Source: Actinernus sp. WN-2022
Taxonomy: Eukaryota > Cnidaria > Anthozoa > Actiniaria > Actinernidae
DNA length: 64,000 bases
Direction of reading: 5' to 3'
Assembly: GCA_030867875.1 (NCBI GenBank)
Contig: JAOWCC010000936.1
Coordinates: forward strand, 81,563,032-81,627,031
Shown here: positions 12,626-22,984 of the stretch, piece after piece
How the letters are laid out: every line of letters begins with the position of its first letter
Position numbering within the stretch: position 1 is the stretch's first letter
Notes under the pieces: model-generated
Seen by the model: the letters and a program-made list of their open reading frames with translations, nothing else
Told to the model about the DNA's origin: nothing
Databases searched by the model: none
Program-made: the position numbers and the translations under genes

Positions 12626-12792
12626 CTGGAGCAGCGCGGGAAAAAGTGCATCGATGCTACAAAGTTTCATAGGTGACCAAAGTTACAATGTCGATTCCGC
12701 TGCCTTTCATAAAAAGCAGTACTGCAAAACCTGTTGAATGTCTAACAAGTTTGCCGAAGTTTTCGTGGGACGAAATATCTAAGGGTGCGGGC

Positions 12793-13158
12793 ATTAATTA
12801 CTGGGGGGGGGGGGGCTAAGATTTTTTGGGCTTCGATTTGGGGAGGGTCACAAATTTTTGGGCGCCTGTTTTAACAATGAAACTTTTACAATATATTTAG
12901 GCCTACTTCAATCGACCATTCAGCTCCACCTTGGAAATGTCCCTCAACCAGCAATCAGCGCGTGCTGGATGCTGCTAATGTGCAACGTTCGAGACCTCAA
13001 ACATTCTGCTTGATAACGAGGTTTTCAGGAGTAAAACAAAAGAAATGCTTTCCCCTTTTGCTAAAAAAAAAAGACTTCATTATTTTATGTTTTGGGGATG
13101 GCCAAGATTTTTGGGTCCTCGTTTTAGATATTATACCCCCCCCCCCCAAGTAATTAAT
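12793..13158. mobile_element. TIR element with ATTAATTACTGGGGG ends
   Basis: The left end reads ATTAATTACTGGGGGGGG. The right end is its inverse (a run of C, then AAGTAATTAAT). Sub-terminal arms share an AAGATTTTTGGG stretch in opposite orientation. The right end abuts, within about one base, the next TIR element. Confidence 0.65.
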
Positions 13159-13529
13159 AGAGAGCTTAAGCAACGACGACGGGGACGGCAGTAACGACGG
13201 GACGTAGAAAAGTGTTTTCTTCCGAAATATGATGTTTACTATTTCCTTCGTTCGCCTTTAATTACTTTTCACATCCATATTTTCGAAAAATATGATAAGC
13301 ATAGAGTTCCGTTCACGCCGAACGAAAAACGGAGTGATTTACGTTCGACCGTTTGCGTTCTCTTGTTAACGTGGTATATGGAGTTTTCACGTTGTGTTTT
13401 TGCAGACAACGGTTGAAATGTAGTTGACTGCGTGCATTTTCACGTGAAGTTATTGTATTTTGTAATTAAGTCTATTGTGTTATGCCGTCGTCCTAGACGT
13501 TGCCGTCGTCCGGTTGCTTAAGCTCTCTA
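13158..13529. mobile_element. TIR element with TAGAGAGCTTAAGCAAC ends
   Basis: The left end reads TAGAGAGCTTAAGCAACGAC followed by GACGGGGACGGCA. The right end reads the inverse, GCCGTCGTCC...GTTGCTTAAGCTCTCTA. The interior (about 320 bp) has no open frame. This is a typical non-autonomous MITE. Confidence 0.75.
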
Positions 13530-14055
13530 ATGACCGCTCCTTAAGGAGGAGGAGATCGGTCGCGGTAGCTTTGGCTCAGTGATTATACTGCAACGACACG
13601 TGAAGGGCAATTTGTAGTGGTAAAGAGACTACTTCGGCTGCTTCGCGGCTCTTTCTCCGCGGCTGTTCTCTCTAAAAAACCGCTGGAACCAGGGTAACGA
13701 TTAAGCTGAGAGAGGAAACTGGGGTCTTCGTTTTAAAGATCTTTAAAACGAAGACCCTGGCGATAAAAGTTCCCTGTAGATAATGTGTAGGAAGTTACCG
13801 AATACCCGCAAAGCTTCTTTGAGTTGTCTGCTCATTATTTGTAACTTTATTAGCTGTAGGTACTGTGTAGGAACCGAATACCCGCAAAGCTTCTTTAAAG
13901 TTTTCTGCTAATTATTTGTGGGGTCTTCGGTCTTCGTTTTATAGGTCTTCGCTTTATAGAAACCCCTTTATAAACACCCCTATGGCTTGTTTCGCACCCT
14001 TTTGCGTCTCAATGGGGCATGTTGGTTGCAGACGGTTTCTTCTTCTTATAAATTC

Positions 14056-14219
14056 TAGACTGCGAACAGTCCCTCCTTTTCCCTCCATTGATTGTAATTT
14101 GCGAGCGGACGGCGAGCGAAGAGAAAATATGGCAGGCTCCGCTCCGCTCCGCTCGAACGCCTGCCATATTTTCTGTTCGCTCGTCAATGGAGGGAAAAGG
14201 AGGAACTGTTCGCAGTCTA
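14056..14219. repeat. Strong foldback hairpin, ~70-bp arms
   Basis: The arm starting TAGACTGCGAACAGT and containing CTCCTTTTCCCTCCATTGA is repeated in reverse at the far end. The centre is a second inverted block around AAAATATGGCAGGC and GCCTGCCATATTTT. It is noncoding. Confidence 0.8.
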
Positions 14220-14749
14220 ATAAACTCTGAAATTTAGCATATCTTAATCGACTTTTAGTTCATTTACCAGTGTTTGAAATAGCTATTGGTTCAAGCCATT
14301 CGCCTTTGTTTTTTCCATAAATCTTTTGTTGCCCTTTAAATTCTGCCGGCATACTGTGAGTTGATTAGAGGTTAGATTATTGTCGCATTTCTTTCCCGTC
14401 GCGATTGTTCCGCGTGTTGTTAAGTTGCAACTTACATGACTAGTTTTTCCAAGTCAGTTTTGATGTAATAAAATCAACTAGGGATGTAACTTATCTGACT
14501 TTACTAATCCGTGGACTATTCATTCACAACAAAGTCGTTCTATAGCTATTGATTTACGCCATTCGAGCAGAACCGTCTTTCCTTTTCAATTCACTCAATC
14601 ACTGCCAGCGTGCCGTCAGTTCATTCTAGAGATCAAAGGTTAAACGAGTATGAAGCATCAATCTTCATCCCAGCAACCACCTTCAATCATTGATCGGCAC
14701 CAGTAGCTTTAGTAGCACATTGCTACAGGATGTAAACCTACTGTAGTGC

Positions 14750-15160
14750 ATGGATGCAGAGATGGGAGACAATAGTTTTAATAACCTTCCGACCCTCAAG
14801 AAACAGCTTCCACAGCTTACAAAACTCAACAGCTGGACTGCAAAACCACTTGCAAAAGAAGGGTATTTTACATTGGATGAAGAAAATGAGATAGGAAAAA
14901 AGCGTGAGGATAGCGTTGGTAACAAGCAAATATTGCCGCGAGGTAGATTGAACAAAGTTCAACCTCTGGAGGTTGGAAAGCATGGCGCTTTGCCACCGCT
15001 CCGAACAACGCCATCATTGCCGACGAGTTCATTAGGACAAGCCGACATCTCTCTGCACAATCCTGCACTGCCTCAAGTTAAGGAAAAGAAGGGGTTAGCT
15101 CGACCTGCGACACATGTACAGTTATATGGGAGGGAGAGAAGAAGCCACTACGCAGAAAAG
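14750..15160 (+). other. Gene A exon 1: cytoplasmic N-terminal region
   Basis: This is a 137-codon exon ending in phase 0 at a GTGAGT donor. The ATG at 14750 is the first in frame; a second lies four codons on. It aligns with gene B exon 1 through NLPTLKKQLPQLTKLNSWT (B has NLPNLQEQLPQLKKLNNWT) and again through ALPPL..T..LP. Between these motifs it is low-complexity and charged. The paired LPxL motifs could be docking sites, which is inference only. Confidence 0.75.
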
Positions 15161-18100
15161 GTGAGTGTGAGTTTGATAAACGTCGATCAGCTATGTACGT
15201 AGGCAACAAAATAGAGTAGTGTAAACATTCACCATTGCTGGTGTGCGCGTTACGTTACGTCATCTCCGCCATCTTGGTTGAGCCGGCCTGTTCTGCTCGA
15301 AACGAGCGGTACAAATACCGAAATAGAATTATTAGTTATACCATGGCATTTCGGGTATTAGTGATCAAGCCTCGGGAAGATTTGTAAAAGTCCCGAGGCC
15401 GCTTCGGCTACAAATCTTCCCGAGGCTCGAGGGGCAATTTAAATCACTAATACACCGAAATACTTGGTATAAGTTTGTTATACCATGATCGCCGAGGAAC
15501 GGAACAAATCTCTGAGAAGTTTAGTTTTCTCTGCCGAAACTAAAGACGTCGCAGTTGAGTTGCTTTCGAAAACGTTTTGTTTAATGCTTGACTGAGCGCC
15601 ATTGATTGAACGACCCTGGCTTCCCTTGGGGACAAGCTGTTTGTTTTTGAGAAGAACAACACTAAAATACAATGTAATTATGCGGTTGACTAAATATTCA
15701 AAGAACATGCACGTTTATGGTTTTAAGTATCCCACATGAAAGAAAATTAGTGGTTTAAATGTGCCTCGGAGAACAAATGAATCCGAAGCAACCACGGTAT
15801 AACTACAGAAAAATGGGTGCAATCAGAATACAGTTCTCGAGCGGTACTGTATTACTCTCGGTTACCTTTAACAAAAGATTCCTCATTAGCTTCTCTTGTT
15901 GGTTCATCCAACATGGCGACCACGTCTCTTGGGATTGATTGCCACCGATTGCGTTCCATGGCGCCTTCAGTCGTATTCATTGATATTGCTGGCTTGCAAC
16001 CAATCCCCAGAGATTCAAATAACAAAACCGTGGCGGCTATGTTGGTGGAACTAACAAGAGAAGCTAACGAGGAATCTTGTTAACTTCCACCAACATGGCG
16101 GCGATGACGTAACGTGCAAGCCAGCAATAAGATGTTGCATTTAGAAGTGCTTTAAGAATAAAATTGATTTCATAAAGGTTGAGTTAACTAGTGTAGTATT
16201 TCATAAACAAGTCCTAACCTGTAAAGTCCAAGAACAATGATTCACAGTAGCCTGCGTTGCGGCTCTGTATCGGGGCAAGCTCTGTATCGGAGAGAAGCGA
16301 GCTTAGGGGTATTGGGGTGAGAAAAAAGGAGAGGGGGGAGGGGGTGGGGGTGGGGGAGAGCTAAGGAAGAGAGAGAGCCTGCCTGGAACCCCTGATTATT
16401 TTGATAACTCTCTGTCTCGGTAGGCCGCGTATTGCTTTTGGCCAAAATGCGTGATTGACAAAAACCATTAATATTTATTCATGCATGGCCGACATTAGAG
16501 CAGAAACCAATATGGCGGTAAACGTACCTAGAATTCCCTCTACAGCAGCGATGACTTTCCCGCTCCAATGCCCACAAACAATGGCACCAGGTCGAGTTTA
16601 GAGTAGACATTTTCGTACATTTACTGTATTTTTGTCTACCCCAATCTCGACTTGGTGCCATTGTTCGATAGAATGCGGGAAAGGAGCATCTTTTGACTGG
16701 AAGAGATGTTCTAGCTGTATTCCCAACTGGGTTTGGAAAAGTAAGATATATACCAAATTAAAGACATCCAAAATGATGACCGGGTTCTCGTTTTGGTTAT
16801 TGCTCCTTTGGCGAGTATTGTGAAAGATCAACTGAACCAGTTAAGTTCTCTTTATCCGAGTTCTCTTTATCCCGCAGACTTTCTCGAACGAAGGTGTATT
16901 GAATTTACGCTCGAGTTGAGATTCCACGTGAGTTTGACAGATAAACATGTTTTTCACTTCCGCCGTATGATGATTGGATGAATCAGTCGAATGACTTACT
17001 AATTATTCTGCATTTTAATCAGTGGAGTGGTATCAAAATAACCAGGGGTTCCAGGCTAGCCTGCGTAGCGGCCCTCTTTGTTTACCCCAGATGTTTTTCG
17101 CTAGAGCGCGACATGAGTGCGAAGCACGAGGGCCTGCAGTCAACCCATTGGTCTGGGGGAGTGGTCTGGGGGCAAAGTGTAATAAAGTAGTCAAGATTAA
17201 GTATACGCACAGAGGACAAACCTACAGAGACCAAGCAGTCTGGGGGAGTGGTCTGGTTGCAAAGTGTAATAAAGTAGTCAAGATGAAGTGTCCCACGTGC
17301 ATATACAGATGCTGCATCCCTGGTGGGTGAGCTTCCAAAAATCGCAAAAATAAGAGGCTTGTCCCTCAATACAATACCATACAACAATACAACTTGATTC
17401 ACCTAGTCTCTAACAGCATGGTACTGATTTCCATAGAGGCCGTGTAAGAATACAGTATAATTAGTAGATCAAAGAGGTATGCTAATTCTACGTAGTTAAA
17501 AACATCAAGATATTGAAAGATCTAAGTAAGAGTTATTTAACTGACTTATTTCATAATAATAATACCGTCTCTAATAGATTTGATAAAATACATATCAAAT
17601 TTACAATTAATCGTATAATAAGTATAAAAAGTTCTTTACAAGAGTATCATTGTTATTCGATAACCTTTATTTCACTAACATTCCAGTGAATTTCAACATA
17701 TATAAAGACCTGATTAGGTATTCAAGGTATTTATATCATATAAATACCTCCATATAAAAGCCCTTGAATATCAGTAATGAGCAATATATTGAAATTCACT
17801 GGGATCTAAGTGAAATAAAGGTTATCGATTAATAATAGAAAATGTGTCAAAAATGAAATAATAATAATGAATTATCTAAAATATATTATAATTGCTTATT
17901 TACTATTAAACATTAAGAAGAGTGGTCGTTCAAATTTTTTTCTTAAAAGAACCAAGATTGTCTGTCAGATGCAGTTTTCTAGGAAGCTTGTTCCATAATT
18001 TTGCCCCGTCATAACGTACCGAAGCTTTCTTTTCATGAATTCTGTATTGGGGCGAGTGATGTGTAATTTCGTGCTCCCCTCAAAGTTAACGCGTCGTGTT

Positions 18101-21100
18101 TAAACTGTTGTAAAAAGTTCCGTAAGACAGGATGGTACGCAATTAGTTTTTAGCTTAAACATAATTACTGCTTTGTGCTTTAGCCCTCCTCTCATCGAGT
18201 CTATTCCCAGTCGGCCCTAAGAATTAGTCTAGCTGCCCTATTTTGAAATTACTGTAATTTATCAGAAATTCCATTGAAGCTTATGCTAATGTACACTGCG
18301 GCAAAACGTCACGCGCATGCGCTGTTGATGAGCCGTAGCTGTGTGCTAATGTCTATCTATGAACTGGTTTTAAGGTTAGAAAGGAAGCTGGTGAGGTGTA
18401 TCAACAGACATCAATTGAAATGCAAGAATACAAGCATGATGTCAAACGACTGCAGCAGCACCAGGCAACGTTGAAGGCACAACAAGCATCAGCACTACAG
18501 GACAAACTACAAGCCAGACAACAGCAGAAAAAAACAGAGATACAAGAACACGAGCAGAGAGAGCAGCTGGATAATCACGGAGAAAATAAAAGCGGGACAA
18601 ACGAGGCACTCCAATCAACGGTAACGACATAAATAGATCTAGAATAGTTACTTTTTTTTGTCTTATCATCATTTGAGTTATTCTATTGAGAAATCTGTTT
18701 CGCTGAGTTGTGTTTCAACGTCTTTTTCCCTAAGGTCCAACAAACTGCAGTTACTCAAGGAGGAATGGATGTCAACATCACATTTGTAGACAAGCAGAAA
18801 CAGTTAAATGAAAATAAAATACAAAAGAGAAGACGGGTATTAAAAGCTGTCAAGATTACCGCAGCAGCAATGTTTCTCATCAGCCTGACCACGTTACTTG
18901 CGATCAAGTTATCTGGTAAGTAATTGCATTTCGTCTAATTACCAACGATATACTAACATTGCACATTTCATTCCTCAAAAATAAGTGTTGTATCCCACCA
19001 TCGACCATGCACTTTTTATTTATTCCCTGGGCCCTGAAATTCATTTCAAATATTTCCATCTCTTTACAAACAGAAAACGGGTCATCTGTACCAGGACACA
19101 GCAGAACTAACGATTCTCAACTCCAACATCAATTAGGAGATACTGCAGTCAGAAAACAAGATCCGCTCAATAACTATTTTACGACAATAGCCTCAACACC
19201 AAGAACTGATGGCAAACAAACCCCTGATAATACACAAGCATCGACCACAATACAACCATTAGCCACAATTGCAACACAAAGAGCTGATGGTTTACAAGTG
19301 TCTGATACAACACCACCATTACGATATATACCAACTAATAGAACATCAAGAACTGATGGCAAACAAACGCTTGATAAAACACAAACACCAACCACAATAC
19401 AACCATCAGCCACAATTGCAACACAAAGAGCTGATGGATTGCAAGTGTCTGATACAACACCACCATTACGATATTTAAAAACTACTAGAACATCAAGAAC
19501 TGATGGCAAACAAACGCTTGATAAAACACAAGCATCAACCACAATACAACCATCAGCGAGAACTACAACACAAGGAATGGATGGATTGCAAGTATCTAAT
19601 ACAACACCACCATTAATAACTACCGCAACACCAAGAACAGATGGCAAACAAACACCTGATAAAACACAACCATCAACCATAACACAACCATCAGCCACAA
19701 CTACAACTCAAAGAATGGATGGATTGCAAGTGTCTGATACAACACCACCATTACTAACTACCGCAACACCAAGAACAGATGGCGAACAAACACCTGATAA
19801 AACACAAGCATCAACCATAACACAACCATCAGCCACAACTACAACTCAAAGAATGGATGGATTGCAAGTGTCTGATACAACACCACCATTAATAAGTACC
19901 GCAACACCAAGAACAGATGGCAAACAAACACCTGATAAAACACAAGCATCAACCATAACACAAGCATCAGCCACAACTAGAACTCAAAGAATGGATGGAT
20001 TGCAAGTGTCTGATACAACACCACCATTAATAACTACCGCAACACCAAGAACAGATGACGAACAAACACCTGATAAAACACAAGCATCAACCATAACACA
20101 ACCATCAGCCACAACTACAACTCAAAGAATGGATGGATTGCAAGTGTCTGATACAACACCACCATTAGTAACTACCGCAAGAACAGATGGCGAACAAACA
20201 CCTGATAAAACACAAGCATCAACCATAACACAAGCATCACCCACAACTACAACACAAAGAATAGATGGATTGCAAGTGTCTGATACAACACCACCATTAA
20301 TAACTACTGCAACACCAAGAACAGATGACGAACAAAAGCTTAATAAAACACAAGCATCAACCACAACACAACCATCAGCCACAACTACAACACAAAGAAT
20401 GGATCGATTGCGAGTGTCTGATACAACACCACCATTAATAACTACTGCAACACCAAGAACAGATGGCGAACAAAAGCTTGATAAAACACAAGCATCAACC
20501 ACAACACAACCATCAGCCACAACTACAAAACAAAGAGCTGATGGTTTGCAAGTGTCTGATACAACACCACCATTAATAACTACTGCAACACCAAGAACAG
20601 ATGGCGAACAAAAGCTTGATAAAACACAAGCATCAACCACAACACAACCATCAGCCACAACTACAAAACAAAGAGCTGATGGTTTGCAAGTGTCTGATAC
20701 AACACCACCATTAATAACTACTGCAACACCAAGAACAGATGACGAACAAAAGCTTAATAAAACACAAGCATCAACCACAACACAACCATCAGCCACAACT
20801 ACAAAACAAAGAGCTGATGGTTTGCAAGTGTCTGATACAACACCACCATTAATAACTACTGCAACACCAAGAACAGATGACGAACAAAAGCTTGATAAAA
20901 CACAAGCATCAACCATAACACAACCATCAGCCACAACTACAAAACAAAGAGCTGATGGTTTGCAAGTGTCTGATACAACACCACCATTAATAACTACCGC
21001 AACACCAAAAACAGATGGCAAACAAACACCTGATAAAACACAACCATCAACCATAACACAAGCATCAGCCACAACTACAACACAAAGAATAGATGGATTG

Positions 21101-22984
21101 CAAGTGTCTGATACAACACCACCATTAATAACTACTGCAACACCAAGAACAGATGGCGAACAAAAGCTTGATAAAACACAAGCATCAACCACAACACAAC
21201 CATCAGCCACAACTACAAAACAAAGAGCTGATGGTTTGCAAGTGTCTGATACAACACCACCATTAATAACTACTGCAACACCAAGAACAGATGGCGAACA
21301 AAAGCTTGATAAAACACAAGCATCAACCATAACACAACCATCAGCCACAACTACAACACAAAGAATGGATGGATTGCAAGTACCTGATACAATACAAGCA
21401 TCAACAACTACTGCAATACCAAAAACAGATGGCAAACAAACACCTGATAAAACACAAGCATCAACCATAACACAAGCGGCATCAGCCACAACTACAACAC
21501 AAAGAATAGCCGACACAACACAGCCATCGACAACTACTGCAACACAAAGAAATAATAGATTGCAAACGTCTAAAACAACAAGTAGCACTAGAAGCCGTCC
21601 TTCACGTGCAGAGTGCTCACAAAATGGGCAACGTTCGCGACATAGGGATTGTACAAAATACTGGCAGTGTGACAATGGTCGTGCAATCGAGAGAGACTGT
21701 ACGCCAGGAACGAGGTTTAACCCAGTAAGCAACGTATGCGATTTGCAAAGGAACGTCAAGTGCTCAAGTCACCAATCGTCAACAACTATTACAACACCAA
21801 GAATTGATGGATTGCAAACGTCTGACACAACACGTAGCACTAGAAGCCGTCCTTCGCGTGCAGAGTGCTCACAAAATGGGCAACGTTCACGACATAGGAA
21901 TTGTACAAAGTACTGGCAGTGTGATAATGGTCGTGCAATTGAGAGAGACTGTACGCCAGGAACGAGGTTTAACCCAGTAAGCAACGTATGCGATTTGCAA
22001 AGGAACGTCAAGTGCTCGAGTCACCAATCATCAACAACAACTGCAACACCAACTGACACAACACGTAGCACTAGAAGCCGTCCTTCACGTGCAGAGTGCT
22101 CACAAAATGGGCAACGTTCACGACATAGGGATTGTACAAAGTACTGGCAGTGTGACAATGGTCGTGCAATCGAGAGAGACTGTACGCCAGGAACGCGGTT
22201 TAACCCAGTAAGCAACGTATGCGATTCGCAAAGGAACGTCACGTGCTCGAGTCACCAATCATCAACAACAACTGCAACACCAAGAATTCATGGATTGCAA
22301 ACGTCTGACACAACACGTAGCACTAGAAGCCGTCCTTCACGTGCAGAGTGCTCACAAAATAGGCAACGTTCGCGACATAGGGATTGTACAAAATACTGGC
22401 AGTGTGACAATGGTCGTGCAATCGAGAGAGACTGTACGTCAGGAACGAGGTTTAACCCAGTAAGCAACGTATGCGATTTGCAAAGGAACGTCAAGTGCTC
22501 AAGTCACCAATCATCAACAACTACTGCAACACCAAGAATTGATGGATTGCAAACGTCTGACACAACACGTAGCACTAGAAGCCGTCCTTCACGTGCAGAG
22601 TGCTCACAAAATGGGCAACGTTCACGACATAGGGATTGTACAAAATACTGGCAGTGTGACAATGGTCGTGCAATCGAGAGAGGCTGTACGACAGGAACGA
22701 GGTTTAACCCGGTAACCAACATATGCGATTTGCAAAGGAACGTCAAGTGCTCGAGTCACCAATCATCAACAACAACTGCAACACCAACTGACACAACACG
22801 TAGCACTAGAAGCCGTCCTTCACGTGCAGAGTGCTCACAAAATGGGCAACGTTCACGACATAGGGATTGTACAAAGTACTGGCAGTGTGACAATGGTCGT
22901 GCAATCGAGAGAGACTGTATGCCAGGAACGAGGTTTAACCCAGTAAGCAACGTTTGCGATTTGCAAAGGAACGTCAAGTGCTAA
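14750..22984 (+). CDS. Gene A: predicted type II transmembrane mucin-like protein with six chitin-binding type 2 domains
   Basis: Exons are 14750-15160, 18384-18620, 18735-18915 and 19074-22984, with phases 0/0/1 and donors GTGAGT, GTAACG and GTAAGT; the joined frame is 1579 codons plus stop. There is no signal peptide. Residues 1-137 are polar with a conserved QLPQLTKLNSWT motif. Residues 138-216 form a Gln/Glu-rich coiled coil. Basic KRRR precedes a single membrane span at about 254-274, so the N-terminus is predicted cytoplasmic. The ectodomain has about sixteen 46-residue Thr-rich repeats, likely O-glycosylated, then six six-cysteine peritrophin-type domains; the last residue is the final cysteine. 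Binding to chitin or a related glycan is expected from the family. Role in the animal is unknown; a link between cytoplasm and an extracellular chitinous or mucous layer is inferred. The paralogue gene B follows 2.8 kb downstream in the same direction. Confidence 0.8.
15336..15742. repeat. Foldback hairpin plus adjoining repeat, copy 1 (gene A intron 1)
   Basis: The hairpin at 15336-15472 pairs TTATACCATGG with its inverse, with internal arms around CCTCGGGAAGATTTGT. It is followed by a 260-bp block (15478-15742) that begins TTATACCATGATCGCCGAGG and ends AAGTATCCCACATG. A near-identical unit lies at 23297-23710 behind the gene A stop codon, in the same orientation. Short frames inside (76 aa on the minus strand) match between copies only because the DNA is repeated. 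Confidence 0.8.
15905..16115. repeat. Dispersed repeat with inverted ATGGCGGC blocks, copy 1
   Basis: The sequence contains GAGATTCAAATAACAAAACC, GTGGCGGCTATGTTGGTGGA and, after a short spacer, TCCACCAACATGGCGGCGAT followed by GACGTAACG. A related unit lies at 35743-35870 with the same order. The inverted blocks can pair. The motif resembles the YY1-type AACATGGCGGC plus a TGACGT half-CRE, but a regulatory role is only a guess. Confidence 0.6.
16379..17062 (+). pseudogene. RecQ-like helicase fragment inside an inverted-repeat-flanked insertion
   Basis: At about 16703-16741 the frame reads RDVLAVFPTGFGK, a Walker A (motif I) of the RecQ type. After a donor-like GTAAG and a frame change, about 16783-16845 reads VLVLVIAPLASIVKDQLNQL, matching motif Ia of RecQ helicases. 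Nothing of motifs II-VI follows. Inverted copies of a 31-bp sequence (AGGGGTTCC core; 16379-16410 and 17028-17062) flank the fragment. A second inverted pair (16558-16608 and 16633-16680) sits just before it. It is a decayed fragment, probably carried by a transposon. Confidence 0.55.
17150..17300. repeat. Two-copy tandem duplication, ~87-bp period
   Basis: GTCTGGGGGAGTGGTCTGG followed by GCAAAGTGTAATAAAGTAGT occurs at 17151 and again at 17238. Both copies are noncoding and lie in gene A intron 1. Confidence 0.8.
17653..17835. mobile_element. Foldback MITE in gene A intron 1
   Basis: The left arm, TTATTCGATAACCTTTATTTCAC and onward to CAGTGAATTTCAA, is matched by TTGAAATTCACTG...GTGAAATAAAGGTTATCGA on the right. 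The AT-rich centre contains a second palindrome around TATTTATATCATATAAATA. It is noncoding. Confidence 0.75.
17930..18255 (-). mobile_element. LINE reverse-transcriptase C-terminal fragment
   Basis: Reading the minus strand from 18255, the frame gives QNRAARLILRADW (the RT thumb/C-terminal signature), then several stops and a frame change. It ends with HSPQYRIHEKKASVRYDGAK, LWNKLPRKL and GSFKK at about 18050-17940. This is a decayed non-LTR element in gene A intron 1, opposite to the host gene. Confidence 0.65.
18384..18620 (+). other. Gene A exon 2: coiled-coil exon
   Basis: This 237-bp, 79-codon, phase 0-0 exon is the same length and phase as gene B exon 2. Shared positions include VY.QTS, Y..DV.RL and LQ.K...QQ. 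It is rich in Gln, Glu and Lys with a heptad-like pattern, so a cytoplasmic coiled coil or oligomerisation segment is likely. The acceptor (GTTAGAAAG) has a weak pyrimidine tract. The start was chosen because it keeps the phase and matches the paralogue. Confidence 0.7.
18735..18915 (+). other. Gene A exon 3: membrane-span exon
   Basis: This 181-bp exon begins in phase 0 and ends in phase 1 at a perfect GTAAGT donor. It encodes a basic stretch (KIQKRRRVLK) followed by about 21 hydrophobic residues (AVKITAAAMFLISLTTLLAI). By the positive-inside rule the amino side is cytoplasmic. Gene B exon 5 has the same layout, the same exit phase and a similar basic-hydrophobic junction. Confidence 0.8.
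19074..22984 (+). other. Gene A exon 4: mucin-like repeat array and chitin-binding ectodomain
   Basis: A single 3.9-kb exon encodes the whole ectodomain. From about 19190 to 21420 a 138-bp (46-residue) unit, with signature LQVSDTTPPL and KTQASTxTQPSATTT, is repeated about sixteen times; one copy lacks three residues. Two sub-types alternate (QTPDKTQ and QKLDKTQ). From about 21608 to 22981 six chitin-binding type 2 domains follow. Their spacing is C-x11-C-x5-C-x9-C-x12-C-x7-C, with the family signatures CTKYWQC and GTRFNPVSNVCD. They are linked by Thr/Ser-rich spacers of two lengths. Very low divergence between domains indicates recent duplication or gene conversion. Confidence 0.85.

Noticed and set aside
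20122..21759. 545-residue minus-strand open frame opposite gene A
   Set aside because: It mirrors the 138-bp repeats and the first chitin-binding domain. The repeat length is a multiple of three and the Thr-rich codons (ACA/ACC) read as Cys/Val on the other strand without stops. It has no splice logic, signal or homology.
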